NCBI GenBank assembly: GCA_964395765.1
Contig: CAYNCU010000004.1
Span: forward strand, 1 to 48,146
Direction: 5' to 3'
Source: DATDPY01 sp964395765
GTDB lineage: Bacteria > Bacteroidota > Bacteroidia > Cytophagales > Cyclobacteriaceae
Length of the DNA stretch: 48,146 nt
Part shown: positions 14,987 to 24,397 of the stretch, piece after piece
Layout of the letters: every line of letters starts with the position of its first letter
Position numbering within the stretch: position 1 is the stretch's first letter
Program-made: the position numbers and the translations under genes
Notes under the pieces: model-generated
Seen by the model: only the letters and a program-made list of their open reading frames with translations
What the model was told of the DNA's origin: nothing
Database searches by the model: none

Positions 14987-15674
14987 TTAAAAAGGTGAAG
15001 GCGCCGGCAAGGGCTGCCGTTTCGGTACGAAGCCTTGATTTTCCCAGGCTCACAGGAATAAATTTTTTATTTATTGCACTGTTTACTTCTTCCGCAGTAA
15101 AATCGCCCTCAGGCCCGATCATTATTAAATATTTTTCTCCGGGAATAACCTGACGAGAAAGCTCGGGATCAGGAGGATCCGATATTCTGGCAATAAACTT
15201 TTGTGTGACAGGCAGGTCGGATTGAATAAAAGCCGTGTAAGGCTGGATGGGATTAATTTGAGGAAGATACCGGTTCTGCGATTGTTTTAATGCATTGATC
15301 AGCTTCTTTTCTAAACGATCGATATTGATTTTGGCCCGTTCTGAATTTGTACAGTACAAAAAACTGATTTCCTGGATGCCCAGCTCCGTTGCCTTCTCCA
15401 CAAACCATTCCATCCGGTCTATGCTTTTTGTAGGCGCTACCGCTATATGAATATAGTAGAGGTCCGGGTAAGAATATTCAACCGACAGAATTTCCAGAAC
15501 ATTTATTTTTTTCCCTTGTTGCGAAATTTTGCATTTATAAAGATTCCCCTTGCCATCCAAAACTCCTGTTAAATCACCCTTTTGCAGCCGTAACACATGA
15601 TTACAATGATGACATTCTTCTTCATCAAGAATTATTGTTCCGTTGGTAATTTTCTTACTGTAAAAAAGGTGCAT
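14961..15674 (-). CDS. rsmE: 16S rRNA (uracil1498-N3)-methyltransferase
   Basis: RsmE methylates U1498 of 16S rRNA using SAM and has a SPOUT knot fold. The 237 residues begin with the PUA-like part (HHCNHVLRLQKGD) and continue with the diagnostic MEWFVEKATELGI, IGPEGDFTAEEV and LGKSRLRTETAAL, which form the trefoil-knot cofactor site. The gene is complete. Its 3' end overlaps menC by 26 bases on the opposite strand, a compact convergent arrangement. Confidence 0.95.
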   Translation of the reverse strand: MHLFYSKKITNGTIILDEEECHHCNHVLRLQKGDLTGVLDGKGNLYKCKISQQGKKINVLEILSVEYSYPDLYYIHIAVAPTKSIDRMEWFVEKATELGIQEISFLYCTNSERAKINIDRLEKKLINALKQSQNRYLPQINPIQPYTAFIQSDLPVTQKFIARISDPPDPELSRQVIPGEKYLIMIGPEGDFTAEEVNSAINKKFIPVSLGKSRLRTETAALAGAFTFLIMNQKESR

Positions 15675-15801
15675 AAATTACCCGGGGCTATCCGGAATTC
15701 CTTGAATTTTAAATCTAATATTTTCCGGAACAGATCCAAATATCCGGTCCCATGAATCACCCTGGCAAATGGAAGAAATCTGATCGAATTAAAAAAAACT
15801 T

Positions 15802-17106
15802 TTAATGAACAGGTTCTAATTTCCGATTCTTAATGGGTACATAGTCTCTTTTACCTTCCCCGATATAGATTTGCCGTGGTCTGCCGATAGGTTCTTCATG
15901 GTCTCTCATTTCTTTCCATTGAGCGATCCATCCCGGTAGACGACCAATGGCAAACATAACAGGGAACATTTCCATTGGTATACCTATTGTTTTCATGATG
16001 ATCCCGGAATAGAAGTCTACATTGGGGTAAAGTTTTTTCTGGATGAAATATTCGTCTTTCAGGGCGACCTCTTCCAGTTTTTTGGCGATATCCAGCAGGG
16101 GGTTATCAACTCCCAGTTTATCGAATATTTTATCCGCGGATTTCTTGAGGATCTGGGCCCGGGGGTCAAAATTCTTATAAACCCTGTGTCCGAAGCCCAT
16201 AAGCCTGAAATTATCATTAGGATCTTTAGCCCGGTTGATGAACTTGGTTACATCTCCGCCATCCGCGTGTATGGCATTGAGCATCTCAATTACCTTTTGG
16301 TTGGCGCCGCCGTGAAGCGGGCCCCAAAGAGCGTTGACTCCTGCTGCGATGGAGGCGTAAAGGCTTGCCTGGGAAGAGCCAACCACCCTGACCGTGGAAG
16401 TAGAACAGTTTTGTTCATGATCGGCATGGAGAATGAATATTTTATCCATGGCATCAACAATAGCAGGGTCCGGTTCATAATCTTCAGCCCGGGTGGAAAA
16501 CATCATGCGCATGAAGTTGTCCACATATTCGAATTTATTTTGCGGGTAATTATGGATCCTCCCGATACTTCGGGTATAGGACCAGGCTACCATGGTGGGC
16601 ATTTTAGCAATAAGGCGGATAATGGTCTTGTTCACTTTTTCGGATGGCCGGTGGGCATCAAGCGATTCGGGGAAAAAAGCAGTGAGGGATGTTACCAGGG
16701 AGGATAAGACTCCCATAGGGTGGCCGTCCGACGGAAAACCGGTCATGATGGTCTTAATATCTTCATGAGGAAGCCATTCCTTTTTTATATCGCCTTTGAA
16801 TTTTTCGAATTCCTTTTCGGAAGGAAGATGACCATAAATTAAAAGATAGGCGACTTCCAGAAACGAAGACTTTTCAGCCAGTTGTTCAATGGGATATCCC
16901 CTGTACCGGAGGATACCGTTTTCTCCATCGAGAAAAGTTATGGCACTTTGAGTGGAACCGGTATTTTTGAATCCGACATCAAGGGTAATATAACCGCTTT
17001 CAGCTCTTAATTTACTGATATCCAGCCCCTTTTCGTTTTCCGTGCCCGTAATAACGGGTAACTTATATGTTTTGCCATCAATTTTTAATTCTGCAAATTC
17101 TGCCAT
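15802..17106 (-). CDS. gltA: Citrate synthase, bacterial type II
   Basis: This enzyme condenses oxaloacetate and acetyl-CoA to citrate. The 434-residue protein has the N-terminal extension of hexameric, NADH-sensitive bacterial enzymes (KIDGKTYKLPVITGTENEKG). It carries the catalytic histidines in GPLHGGANQ and GFGHRVYKNFDPRA and the catalytic aspartate in NVDFYSG. It is transcribed away from a second citrate synthase of a different type (17751-19076), with a 644-base spacer between them. A CAAAAATA box at 17360-17367 (TATTTTTG on this strand) could be its -7 element, but the CAAA partner is only 15 bases away. Confidence 0.95.
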   Translation of the reverse strand: MAEFAELKIDGKTYKLPVITGTENEKGLDISKLRAESGYITLDVGFKNTGSTQSAITFLDGENGILRYRGYPIEQLAEKSSFLEVAYLLIYGHLPSEKEFEKFKGDIKKEWLPHEDIKTIMTGFPSDGHPMGVLSSLVTSLTAFFPESLDAHRPSEKVNKTIIRLIAKMPTMVAWSYTRSIGRIHNYPQNKFEYVDNFMRMMFSTRAEDYEPDPAIVDAMDKIFILHADHEQNCSTSTVRVVGSSQASLYASIAAGVNALWGPLHGGANQKVIEMLNAIHADGGDVTKFINRAKDPNDNFRLMGFGHRVYKNFDPRAQILKKSADKIFDKLGVDNPLLDIAKKLEEVALKDEYFIQKKLYPNVDFYSGIIMKTIGIPMEMFPVMFAIGRLPGWIAQWKEMRDHEEPIGRPRQIYIGEGKRDYVPIKNRKLEPVH

Positions 17107-17750
17107 GATAGTATATTTATTATGTTAAAAAATCCAATTGAATTTCTATTGTTCTTTCGAAAGGTAATATCTGAATTTTATTTAACCGCATTATCCCTAT
17201 TATTATTATTTGCTTTCAACGCTGTCAGTACATTTTTAATCCACTCGGCCGTATGCAATGGAGCACTGAAAAAAATAATTAATTAATAACCAAAATCATT
17301 CTTTTTATCAGATTTTTTTTTGACTTTTCTCCCGTTACGATAAAATTTTAGATTTTAATCAAAAATAATAAAGTATCAGGAGCAAAATTCGAAGGGTTAA
17401 TTTACACAAATATTTAAAATACCTTAATGATTCAGGTCATAAACGCCTGAAGAGATGACGATTATGAATACGGATAATTTTGTAATATTTATATTTTAAG
17501 AATAGTTAAAGATCGAAGCGTAATATCCTGAGGTTAAATAATTGAAATTGAGGAACCTTAGTGATCCGGTAAGAGTTATATAATATATGGGGATTTGGAT
17601 TTTTTGAAGTGAAAATCACCGGGCGTTACGTATATTAATGATCCGTGATTTTTCGATTTGAAAATAAAAATGCCATTGATTACGAAGCGAAATTTCAAAC
17701 ATTATTTGGCTTCCTGTCAAGTCATTATTTTTAATTAAAATTCATTTAAG
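17107..17750. other. Long divergent control region between two citrate synthase genes
   Basis: This 644-base AT-rich spacer has no convincing ORF. Possible elements are TATTTTTG on the minus strand (17367-17360) for gltA, TAATTTTG on the plus strand (17475-17482), and an 8-bp inverted repeat AAAATCAC/GTGATTTT at 17612-17619 and 17645-17652, upstream of the second gene. The length is unusual for this densely packed window and suggests regulated expression of one or both genes. Nothing else was recognised. Confidence 0.45.
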
Positions 17751-19076
17751 ATGTCAAAATTAAAACAAAAACTTGCCAGAAAAATTGAAGAGTGGCGGCC
17801 AAGAACGCAGGCTCTTTTAAAAGAATACGGTAATGTAAAAATTGATGAAGTTACTGTTGCACAGGCCATTGGCGGGATGCGGGGGATAAAATGCCTTCTT
17901 ACGGATATTTCTTATCTGGACCCCATGGAGGGAATTCGGTTCAGGGGATTCACCATTCCTGAACTTCTTGAAATATTGCCTAAACCCGCCGGGGCGGAAA
18001 TGCCTTACGTGGAAGGCTTAATTTATTTATTACTGACCGGAGATATTCCTACGAAAACCGAGGTAAAAGAGGTGGAACAGGAATTGGTAAACAGGCGGAA
18101 TGTTCCGGATTACGTTTATAAAGTGTTAAATGATCTTTCGGAATGTCACCCGATGGTGATGTTCTCTGCCGCAGTGGTATCCATGGAGAAGGAGTCGACC
18201 TTTACCACGAAGTACAAGAGAAATGAACTTACCAAGGAAGATTTATGGGAACTTACCTATGAAGATTCTATGAATCTCATGGCCCGGCTGCCCAGAATCG
18301 GCGCCTATATTTACCGGAAGAAATACAAAAATGGAGATATTATCACAGGTGATCCGAAACTGGATTGGGGAGGGAATTTTGCCAAAATGATGGGCATCGG
18401 TAAACCTTATGATGATCTGTCACGATTGTACTTTATTCTGCACAGCGATCATGAAAGCGGCAATGTGAGCGCTCATACCGGCCATTTGGTGGCATCAGCA
18501 CTTTCTGATATTTATTATTCCATATCCGCCATGCTAAACGGGCTTGCGGGTCCTTTGCATGGATTGGCCAATGAAATGGTTCTGCGGTGGATACAGGACC
18601 TTATGAAAAAAACGAATAATAAACTCCCAACCGAAGAAGAAATGAAAAAACTGGTTTGGGAAACTTTGAATTCAGGACAGGTTATTCCTGGTTACGGTCA
18701 TGCCGTTTTAAGAAAAACGGATCCCCGGTATACTGCCCAGCGCGAGTTTTGCTTAAAACACCTGCCTGACGACCTGATATTCAAATATGTTGACATGATC
18801 TACAGGGTAACCCCCGATATTTTAATCGAACAGGGCAAGGCCAAGAATCCATGGCCTAATGTAGATGCCCAGTCCGGAGTAATCCAATGGTATTACGGTG
18901 TAACGGAATATGATTTCTACACCGTCTTGTTTGGAATCGGCAGGTCGATCGGGGTATTGTCCAATATAATTTGGGACCGTGCGCTTGGTTATCCGATTGA
19001 AAGACCGAAGTCCCTCACTACTCAGATGCTGGAGGAAATTGCCCGGAAATCAAAGGAGGCGGAAGCACATGTATGA
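17751..19076 (+). CDS. Citrate synthase, eukaryotic (mitochondrial)-type
   Basis: This 441-residue second citrate synthase is not similar in type to gltA. WRPRTQALLKEYGNVKIDEVTVAQAIGGMRGIK, HSDHESGNVSAHT, GPLHGLANE and VIPGYGHAVLRKTDPRY are the signatures of the mitochondrial-like group, which also occurs in some bacteria such as Geobacter. The catalytic His residues lie in the last two motifs and the Asp in NVDAQSG. It probably makes citrate from oxaloacetate and acetyl-CoA. Enzymes of other groups are known to run in reverse in some anaerobes, and direction cannot be read from sequence. It ends at a bidirectional terminator. Confidence 0.92.
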   Translation: MSKLKQKLARKIEEWRPRTQALLKEYGNVKIDEVTVAQAIGGMRGIKCLLTDISYLDPMEGIRFRGFTIPELLEILPKPAGAEMPYVEGLIYLLLTGDIPTKTEVKEVEQELVNRRNVPDYVYKVLNDLSECHPMVMFSAAVVSMEKESTFTTKYKRNELTKEDLWELTYEDSMNLMARLPRIGAYIYRKKYKNGDIITGDPKLDWGGNFAKMMGIGKPYDDLSRLYFILHSDHESGNVSAHTGHLVASALSDIYYSISAMLNGLAGPLHGLANEMVLRWIQDLMKKTNNKLPTEEEMKKLVWETLNSGQVIPGYGHAVLRKTDPRYTAQREFCLKHLPDDLIFKYVDMIYRVTPDILIEQGKAKNPWPNVDAQSGVIQWYYGVTEYDFYTVLFGIGRSIGVLSNIIWDRALGYPIERPKSLTTQMLEEIARKSKEAEAHV

Positions 19077-19099
19077 GATGTTTTGATCATCAATAGAAT

Positions 19100-19133
19100 A
19101 AAAAGGGTATAGCACGACGCTATATCCTTTTTT
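19100..19133. terminator. Bidirectional intrinsic terminator
   Basis: GGGTATAGC, loop ACGAC, then GCTATATCC form a 9-bp stem with one G-T pair. It is flanked by A5 on the left and T6 on the right, so it works on both strands. It lies between the convergent citrate synthase and prohibitin-like genes. Confidence 0.75.
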
Positions 19134-19142
19134 ATTTTGCTT

Positions 19143-19961
19143 CTAATTATTTCCCAGAATCAAAGGCAACCCGTTGGATCCCCCGCTTCCGATCACGATA
19201 ATTTTTGCATTTTGCGATTGGGCCAGCTGAAGGGTGGCTTCAATACCCCTCATTTTCAGCAGTTTGTCGGTAAGGCTACTGTTTATTATATCATTCGCCT
19301 TGGCGGTTCCCTCCGCTTCAATACGTTTCCTTTCTGCCTCACTTTTTTCTTTATCCAATTTGAACTGGTAGGCTAATGCTTCCTGTTCCTGTTGTAACTT
19401 ATTTTCAATAGCCTTTTTGATCTGGTCCGGGAGATCGATAGACCGGATCAGAAGAGCTTTCATGGTAATGTAATTATTATTCAGGATATTGGAAGTTTCC
19501 GTTGTAATGGCATTTTCTACCTCGCTGCGTTTGGTGGAATAAATTTCTTCGGCCGTATACCTTCCCATCACTTTCCGGAGGGTAGATCTTACTTCCGGGA
19601 TCACCAACCGGTTTACATAGTCCCCCCTGAATTGTTCATGAAGATTCCCGATCTCATTGTACACGGGATTGAATCGTACGGAGGCATCCACTTTAATGGC
19701 AAGCCCGTTTTTATCCAGCACATCCATGGTTTCTTCAATATTATTTTCAGTCACATCATAAATGATCATATCATTCCAGGGTGCTTTGGTATGGAAACCG
19801 GGACCATAGACCGGTACTTTCTGCAGGCCTGTAAAACGGTTGAAAATAATTCCTCTTTCCCCCGGCTTCAGGGTTACAAATAAACGATTGGCTAAAACGA
19901 TTACCAGGACTAATGCAATTAATAACCCAATAATTATCGGCAAGAATCTGCGATTAAACAT
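19143..19961 (-). CDS. Prohibitin-like SPFH protein
   Basis: The 272-residue protein has one N-terminal membrane anchor (8-26), an SPFH/prohibitin domain (VTLKPGERGIIFNRFTG, GPGFHTKAPW, VDASVRFNP, VNRLVIPEVRSTLRKVMGRYTAEEIYSTKR) and a long Lys/Glu-rich coiled coil (about 185-245). Such proteins form ring or cage scaffolds on the periplasmic face of the inner membrane and can regulate FtsH-type proteolysis. It ends facing a shared terminator and lies 58 bases downstream of the ROK kinase gene, possibly as a loose operon. It is distinct from the SPFH protein at 6002-6853. Confidence 0.9.
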   Translation of the reverse strand: MFNRRFLPIIIGLLIALVLVIVLANRLFVTLKPGERGIIFNRFTGLQKVPVYGPGFHTKAPWNDMIIYDVTENNIEETMDVLDKNGLAIKVDASVRFNPVYNEIGNLHEQFRGDYVNRLVIPEVRSTLRKVMGRYTAEEIYSTKRSEVENAITTETSNILNNNYITMKALLIRSIDLPDQIKKAIENKLQQEQEALAYQFKLDKEKSEAERKRIEAEGTAKANDIINSSLTDKLLKMRGIEATLQLAQSQNAKIIVIGSGGSNGLPLILGNN

Positions 19962-20019
19962 AATTGTATTATTTTGAATTTTAATTTATGAATTTCAGCA
20001 AAGCTAAAACTTAAGAATT

Positions 20020-21000
20020 TCAATTCTTGGGATTCGCAGACCTTTTACCGAGCTCCTGCCATACCAGTGCACTGGCACCCAGTACGGCAGCATTATGTTC
20101 CTTTAATCCTGAAGGAAGGATTTTGATTTTGTTCCTGTATATCTTAAGCAGATTATTTTCAAAACTCGAAAGGGTAGGTTTAAAAATCAGGTCACCTGCA
20201 TTGACGAGCCCGCCGAAAAGGAATATTGCTTCCGGGCTTGTATGCGCTACCGTATCGGCGAGGCTTTTACCGAGGATATTCCCGGTAAATTCGAAGGCTT
20301 TGATGGCAATTTCATCGCCTTTGTTGGCTTCGTCGGCGATCATTTTAGAAGTCATATCATTAAAACTGATGTCCCGGAGAGAACTTTGGGCAGTTTCATT
20401 ACATAACAGTTCGAAAACCGTTCTTCTAAGCCCTGATGCAGAGGCATAGGTTTCAAGGCAGCCCCTTCTTTTACATCCGCAGAGTCTTCCGTTCGGTATG
20501 GCATTGGTGTGTCCCACTTCTCCGGCAAAACCGTCATGGCCATAGATCATTTCACCGTTGGATACGATACCGCTTCCCAGACCTGTGCCCAGGGTGATAA
20601 CCACGAAGTCCTTCATTCCTTTTGCGCCGCCGTAAACCATTTCCCCGATCGCCGCTGCATTGGCATCGTTAGTCAGCGTGATGGGCACATCAAAGTATTC
20701 GGAAAATAATTTAACGAAAGGCACTACATTCCCCCAGGTAAGGTTAGGCGCATATTCTATCGTTCCGCTGTAATAATTTCCGTTGGGCGAGCCGACACCT
20801 ACGCCAACCAGATTTATTTTTTCCTTTAACCTTTTTATGGATTCATGAATGGATTCGGCCAGTGTTTTCAGGTAGGATTCAACATCTTTATGTCCGGTGG
20901 TTTCAATGGAACTGTCGCCGATTGTATTTCCGTCAATATCGACAAAGCCGTATTTGGTAAATGTACCGCCAATATCTATTCCTATTGCAACATCTTTCAT
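20020..21000 (-). CDS. ROK-family sugar kinase (glucokinase-like)
   Basis: The 326-residue ROK protein has the ATP site IGIDIGGTFTKYG near the start, the catalytic-base region LTNDANAAAIGE, LGTGLGSGIV, and the zinc motif CGCKRRGCLE after GEVGHTN. It lacks a helix-turn-helix domain, so it is a kinase rather than a repressor. It lies 1 base downstream of a FucP/GluP-type sugar transporter and probably phosphorylates the imported hexose. Glucose is the default reading; mannose or N-acetylglucosamine are possible. Confidence 0.9.
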   Translation of the reverse strand: MKDVAIGIDIGGTFTKYGFVDIDGNTIGDSSIETTGHKDVESYLKTLAESIHESIKRLKEKINLVGVGVGSPNGNYYSGTIEYAPNLTWGNVVPFVKLFSEYFDVPITLTNDANAAAIGEMVYGGAKGMKDFVVITLGTGLGSGIVSNGEMIYGHDGFAGEVGHTNAIPNGRLCGCKRRGCLETYASASGLRRTVFELLCNETAQSSLRDISFNDMTSKMIADEANKGDEIAIKAFEFTGNILGKSLADTVAHTSPEAIFLFGGLVNAGDLIFKPTLSSFENNLLKIYRNKIKILPSGLKEHNAAVLGASALVWQELGKRSANPKN

Positions 21001-21001
21001 T

Positions 21002-22474
21002 TTAAACAGTTTTTTTGACTAAATGACCCTTCCAGCCGTAATAAGCCAGATAAATATAACTAAATATTGGTATAAAAAAAGAATAATGATAGCCCCCGAG
21101 GGCGTCTGCAACAGCTCCCTGGAGCAAGGGAATTAACGCTCCGCCAAGGATAGCCATTATCAGCAAAGATGACCCCTGGCTGGTATATTTTCCTAAATCT
21201 TTTATGGCTAACGTAAATATATTGGACCACATAATGGAATTAAAAAGGCCGATTCCCAGGATTGACCATACCGCTATCATGCCATGGGTTGAAAGATTGG
21301 TAATCAGCAGGAGGATACTTGCAAAGGCGAAGATCATCAACGTTTTTCCGGGAAGCGATCCACCCAGGATAAAAGCGATCAGGTTTAAAAACATGAATAT
21401 CAGGAAGGGGAGAACAGAGGAGATCGGGAATGAAAAATCGCTTTCGATGTAAACGAATAGGTATATTATGATAAAAGATAATAAGGCCACAATCAACATC
21501 CAAAGAAATTTTTTTATCGGCTTGGTCATTGTGCTGAGTGAAATGGCGCCAAGGAATCTTCCTATCATTGCTCCGCCCCAGTAAAAAGCAAGAAATGATT
21601 TTGCCGTCATTTCAGGAAAACCGACCGATTCATGCATGTAGTTGATCAATGAACTCCCGATGGTCACCTCTCCGCCGACGTACATAAAGATTGCAATAAT
21701 TCCCAATACAAGATGCCGGTATTTTAAGGCGCCTAAGCCGGGTTCGATTTCCTCGGTGTTTTCCATTTTAGGCAATTTTGAAAATCCGATCAGCAACATC
21801 AGCAGGAGGAAAATAAACGCGAAAATAAGATAGGGGAGCTGAACCCCCTGCGCGGAGATCGGTTCACCGAGGTCGGTTAATATCGGATGTCCTGATGAAT
21901 TCAAAAGAGGTTTGCCCCAACGGGCGAAATAATGAAATACGAGGAATCCCCCGATGATGGGTGCGATGGCAGTGCCGAATGAATTAAATCCCTGTGATAA
22001 ATTTAACCTTGAGGATGCGCCTTCCGGTTTTCCCAGGATGGCAACATAGGGATTGGCGGCGATCTGCAATAAGGTGAAGCCCAGGGCCAGGATAAATAAA
22101 GCGGCAAGGAACAATCCGAAAATCCTGAAATGGGCAGCCGGGTAGAAAGTAAAACACCCGATCGCAGAAATAAGCAAGCCGATGAGAATTCCGTTTTTAT
22201 AACCGATCCTGTTGATCGGGTCTCCCTTACTTGCTGAAATAATGTAATACGCCAAGGCGCCGATAAAATAAGCAGTAAAAAATGAGAATTGGACGAACAT
22301 CGATTGGGTACGGTCAAGTTCAAATGCCTTCTTCAGAAAAGGGATTAATATGTCGTTCATGCAGGTAATGAATCCCCACATGAAAAATAATGTGGTAAGT
22401 ACGATAAGGGCAGACGTATACCCGTTGTCCTGACCGTTTGCTTTAACCTGTGATACTCCGACAGTGCCCGCCAT
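21002..22474 (-). CDS. Sugar:proton MFS transporter, FucP/GluP family
   Basis: This 490-residue protein has about 12 membrane helices. The start (LTTLFFMWGFITCMNDILIPFLKKAF) and LGFTLLQIAANPYVAILG, with SSRLNLSQGFNSFGT after it, are hallmarks of the fucose/glucose-galactose permease branch. It would carry hexose into the cytoplasm. The ROK kinase gene begins 1 base after its stop, so import and phosphorylation are coupled genetically. The exact sugar is not readable from sequence. Confidence 0.9.
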   Translation of the reverse strand: MAGTVGVSQVKANGQDNGYTSALIVLTTLFFMWGFITCMNDILIPFLKKAFELDRTQSMFVQFSFFTAYFIGALAYYIISASKGDPINRIGYKNGILIGLLISAIGCFTFYPAAHFRIFGLFLAALFILALGFTLLQIAANPYVAILGKPEGASSRLNLSQGFNSFGTAIAPIIGGFLVFHYFARWGKPLLNSSGHPILTDLGEPISAQGVQLPYLIFAFIFLLLMLLIGFSKLPKMENTEEIEPGLGALKYRHLVLGIIAIFMYVGGEVTIGSSLINYMHESVGFPEMTAKSFLAFYWGGAMIGRFLGAISLSTMTKPIKKFLWMLIVALLSFIIIYLFVYIESDFSFPISSVLPFLIFMFLNLIAFILGGSLPGKTLMIFAFASILLLITNLSTHGMIAVWSILGIGLFNSIMWSNIFTLAIKDLGKYTSQGSSLLIMAILGGALIPLLQGAVADALGGYHYSFFIPIFSYIYLAYYGWKGHLVKKTV

Positions 22475-22806
22475 ATATCGATTTCAAGGATTGGATGAAT
22501 GAAAAAATCTTAACACAGTTAATAAATGTGGGGCAAAATAAATAAAAATATTTTTACATTGACCCTATCGGCAATAAAATTTTAAAATTCCTTTTAAATA
22601 AGTTCCGGCTGGTTTTAAAGCTCATTTTTTACCTTCTTACTCTATGGCTTTGAATTATTTTACACCTCTTCAATGTTTAAAATAACCATTTGAACATCAA
22701 TTATTTATACACAGCTCTAACCCTGTGCGGAACTGTATTTCCGACAAGCCCGATAGACTTTGGAATGGAAATTGTTTTTAAATGCCTACCATCAAATTAC
22801 AAAATA
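22475..22806. other. Divergent intergenic region without recognised features
   Basis: This 332-base AT-rich spacer lies between the sugar transporter and the envelope-protein operon. The frame of the downstream gene is open back to a TTG at 22690, but the signal peptide starts at 22807, so 22690-22806 is read here as leader. I found no good promoter box, hairpin or repeat. Confidence 0.4.
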
Positions 22807-23478
22807 ATGAAAGCTTTAAAGATTATACTTTTGGTTATGTTATCGGGCCTGATCGTTACAGGCTCGTGTTATGCCGTCCCCGGGAATAATTCCGAGAAAC
22901 ATCTTACCAGAGAAATTAAAAAGAAAGCAGTAAGACAGGCCAGGAAGGAATCCCGCCGCTACCGGAAGGATAAATGGTACGTAGCTCCAGGTGCATTGCC
23001 GATGGATAAACAGGTTGAAAAGGCATGGGAGCTTCAGTATATGAACGATGATAAAGGTTATCCCCTTTACATTGTGGCCACCGGGAACTCGGTCGCTGAA
23101 ACACAATCGGCTGCCAAGCTTCAGGCAATGGAATTGGCTAAACTGGAACTGGCCGGATTAGTCCAGTCGAATATTGCCGCTCTTATTGAAAACAGCATCG
23201 CTAACAGTCAGTTGAACCGCGATGATGCGGCTTCGGTTACCAAAACAGTAGCCGCTTCAAAAAATATTATCGCGCAGGAAATCGGCAGGGTCATTCCTAT
23301 GTTTGAGATTTACCGGAAGGCCGGTAAAGGAAAGGATCAGCGAAATATCGAATGCTCTGTCCGCATCGGATATAATAGTGAGATGGCTATGGAAACAGCA
23401 AAGAAAGTGGTCAGAAAACAACTTGAAGAGGAAACTCAGATCTTGCATGACAAGCTGGATAAATTGCTGGATTTTTAA
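22807..23478 (+). CDS. LPP20-like exported protein
   Basis: The 224-residue protein starts at the ATG at 22807, where a signal peptide begins (MKALKIILLVMLSGLIVTGSCYA). A basic, Arg/Lys-rich segment follows. The core then shows the LPP20-type pattern: YIVATGNSVAETQSAAKLQAMELAKLELAG, long helices, then IGRVIPMFEIYRK and a C-terminal coiled segment. It is probably periplasmic or envelope-anchored. It is the first gene of a three-gene operon with a DUF4384-like protein and a WG-repeat caspase, 7 bases before the next start. LPP20-type proteins have no established biochemical role, so its job here is inferred from context. Confidence 0.75.
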   Translation: MKALKIILLVMLSGLIVTGSCYAVPGNNSEKHLTREIKKKAVRQARKESRRYRKDKWYVAPGALPMDKQVEKAWELQYMNDDKGYPLYIVATGNSVAETQSAAKLQAMELAKLELAGLVQSNIAALIENSIANSQLNRDDAASVTKTVAASKNIIAQEIGRVIPMFEIYRKAGKGKDQRNIECSVRIGYNSEMAMETAKKVVRKQLEEETQILHDKLDKLLDF

Positions 23479-23485
23479 CGGGCTC

Positions 23486-24397
23486 ATGAATCGTCCGGTC
23501 GGCATAATTATCCTTCTGATTTTAATGAGCATTCACCTAACCGTTTTTGCCCAGAAGATTTTTACAGTTTCAGGTCGGTCCCGTATTATGCTAAATGATA
23601 ATATCAGCATGAACCAGGCAAAGGAAGAGGCTAAACAGCAGGCGCTCATCAATGCCATTGAAGATCAGTTTGGTACTTATGTTGACCAGGACGCATCGGC
23701 TTATATCCATAACGGTCACACGGATTTCAGGATAATCGGGAACACAAGGGTGAAAGGCGAATGGCTAAAAACCCTGGATGAAAATTATGATGTATTGAAA
23801 AGAAAGGATCGGGAACAAGGTATTTCGAAAACCGAGACGTGGATAACCTGTCGTGTAACCGGCTTGGCGCGTGAAGTAAATAAACCGGCAACTTCACTTA
23901 GATTTCTGCCGTTAGATTGTCCTGATTTAAATTGCGTTACCTATGATTTCAAAAACGGAGAACCTTTTTACCTTTATTTCAAGTCGCCGGTCGACGGGAA
24001 ACTTAATATTTATATTTCGGAAAACGATTCCGTCGTTTACCGCCTTCTTCCCTATAAAAATATGAACTCCTCTTTTGCAGGCGAGGTACCGGTTACAGCC
24101 GATAAGGATTATATATTTTTTGCAGAAGGTGAAAAGTTTAATTACTTCAATTCTGCCACTTATCAAAGTGTAGATGAAATGACCATGGTGGCCGATCATA
24201 ACCCGGATGTCATGGAATTATACATCGTCTTTTCTTCCGGGGATTTTGAAAAACCACGGTTAAATCATGAGACCCCTGCCAATAATACAATACCGTATTT
24301 TCTCGGGATGAAGGAGTTTAAAGACTGGCTGGAAGAAAACCTGATTTACAATAAGGATTTCACTTACCGAACGGTGAGTTTAACAGTATCAAAATGA
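23486..24397 (+). CDS. DUF4384-like exported protein with LPP20/FlgT-like N-terminus
   Basis: The 303-residue protein starts at the ATG at 23486, with signal peptide MNRPVGIIILLILMSIHLTVFA. The frame runs upstream to 23303, but that part overlaps the previous gene. Residues 25-140 carry the QAKEEAKQQALINAIED pattern of LPP20/FlgT-N domains. Residues 150-260 resemble DUF4384 (GEPFYLYFKSPVDGKLNIYISEND, RLLPYKN, KDYIFFAEGE). DUF4384 domains are commonly fused or adjacent to caspase-like peptidases, and here the caspase gene overlaps this one by 4 bases. That suggests translational coupling and a joint function in the envelope. Confidence 0.78.
   Translation: MNRPVGIIILLILMSIHLTVFAQKIFTVSGRSRIMLNDNISMNQAKEEAKQQALINAIEDQFGTYVDQDASAYIHNGHTDFRIIGNTRVKGEWLKTLDENYDVLKRKDREQGISKTETWITCRVTGLAREVNKPATSLRFLPLDCPDLNCVTYDFKNGEPFYLYFKSPVDGKLNIYISENDSVVYRLLPYKNMNSSFAGEVPVTADKDYIFFAEGEKFNYFNSATYQSVDEMTMVADHNPDVMELYIVFSSGDFEKPRLNHETPANNTIPYFLGMKEFKDWLEENLIYNKDFTYRTVSLTVSK

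Noticed and set aside
22690..22806. Extended 5' part of the LPP20-like gene starting at TTG
   Set aside because: A good signal peptide begins at the ATG at 22807; the extension would bury it and starts with TTG.
23303..23485. Extended 5' part of the DUF4384-like gene
   Set aside because: It overlaps the preceding gene in another frame and has unlikely composition; the signal peptide begins at 23486.
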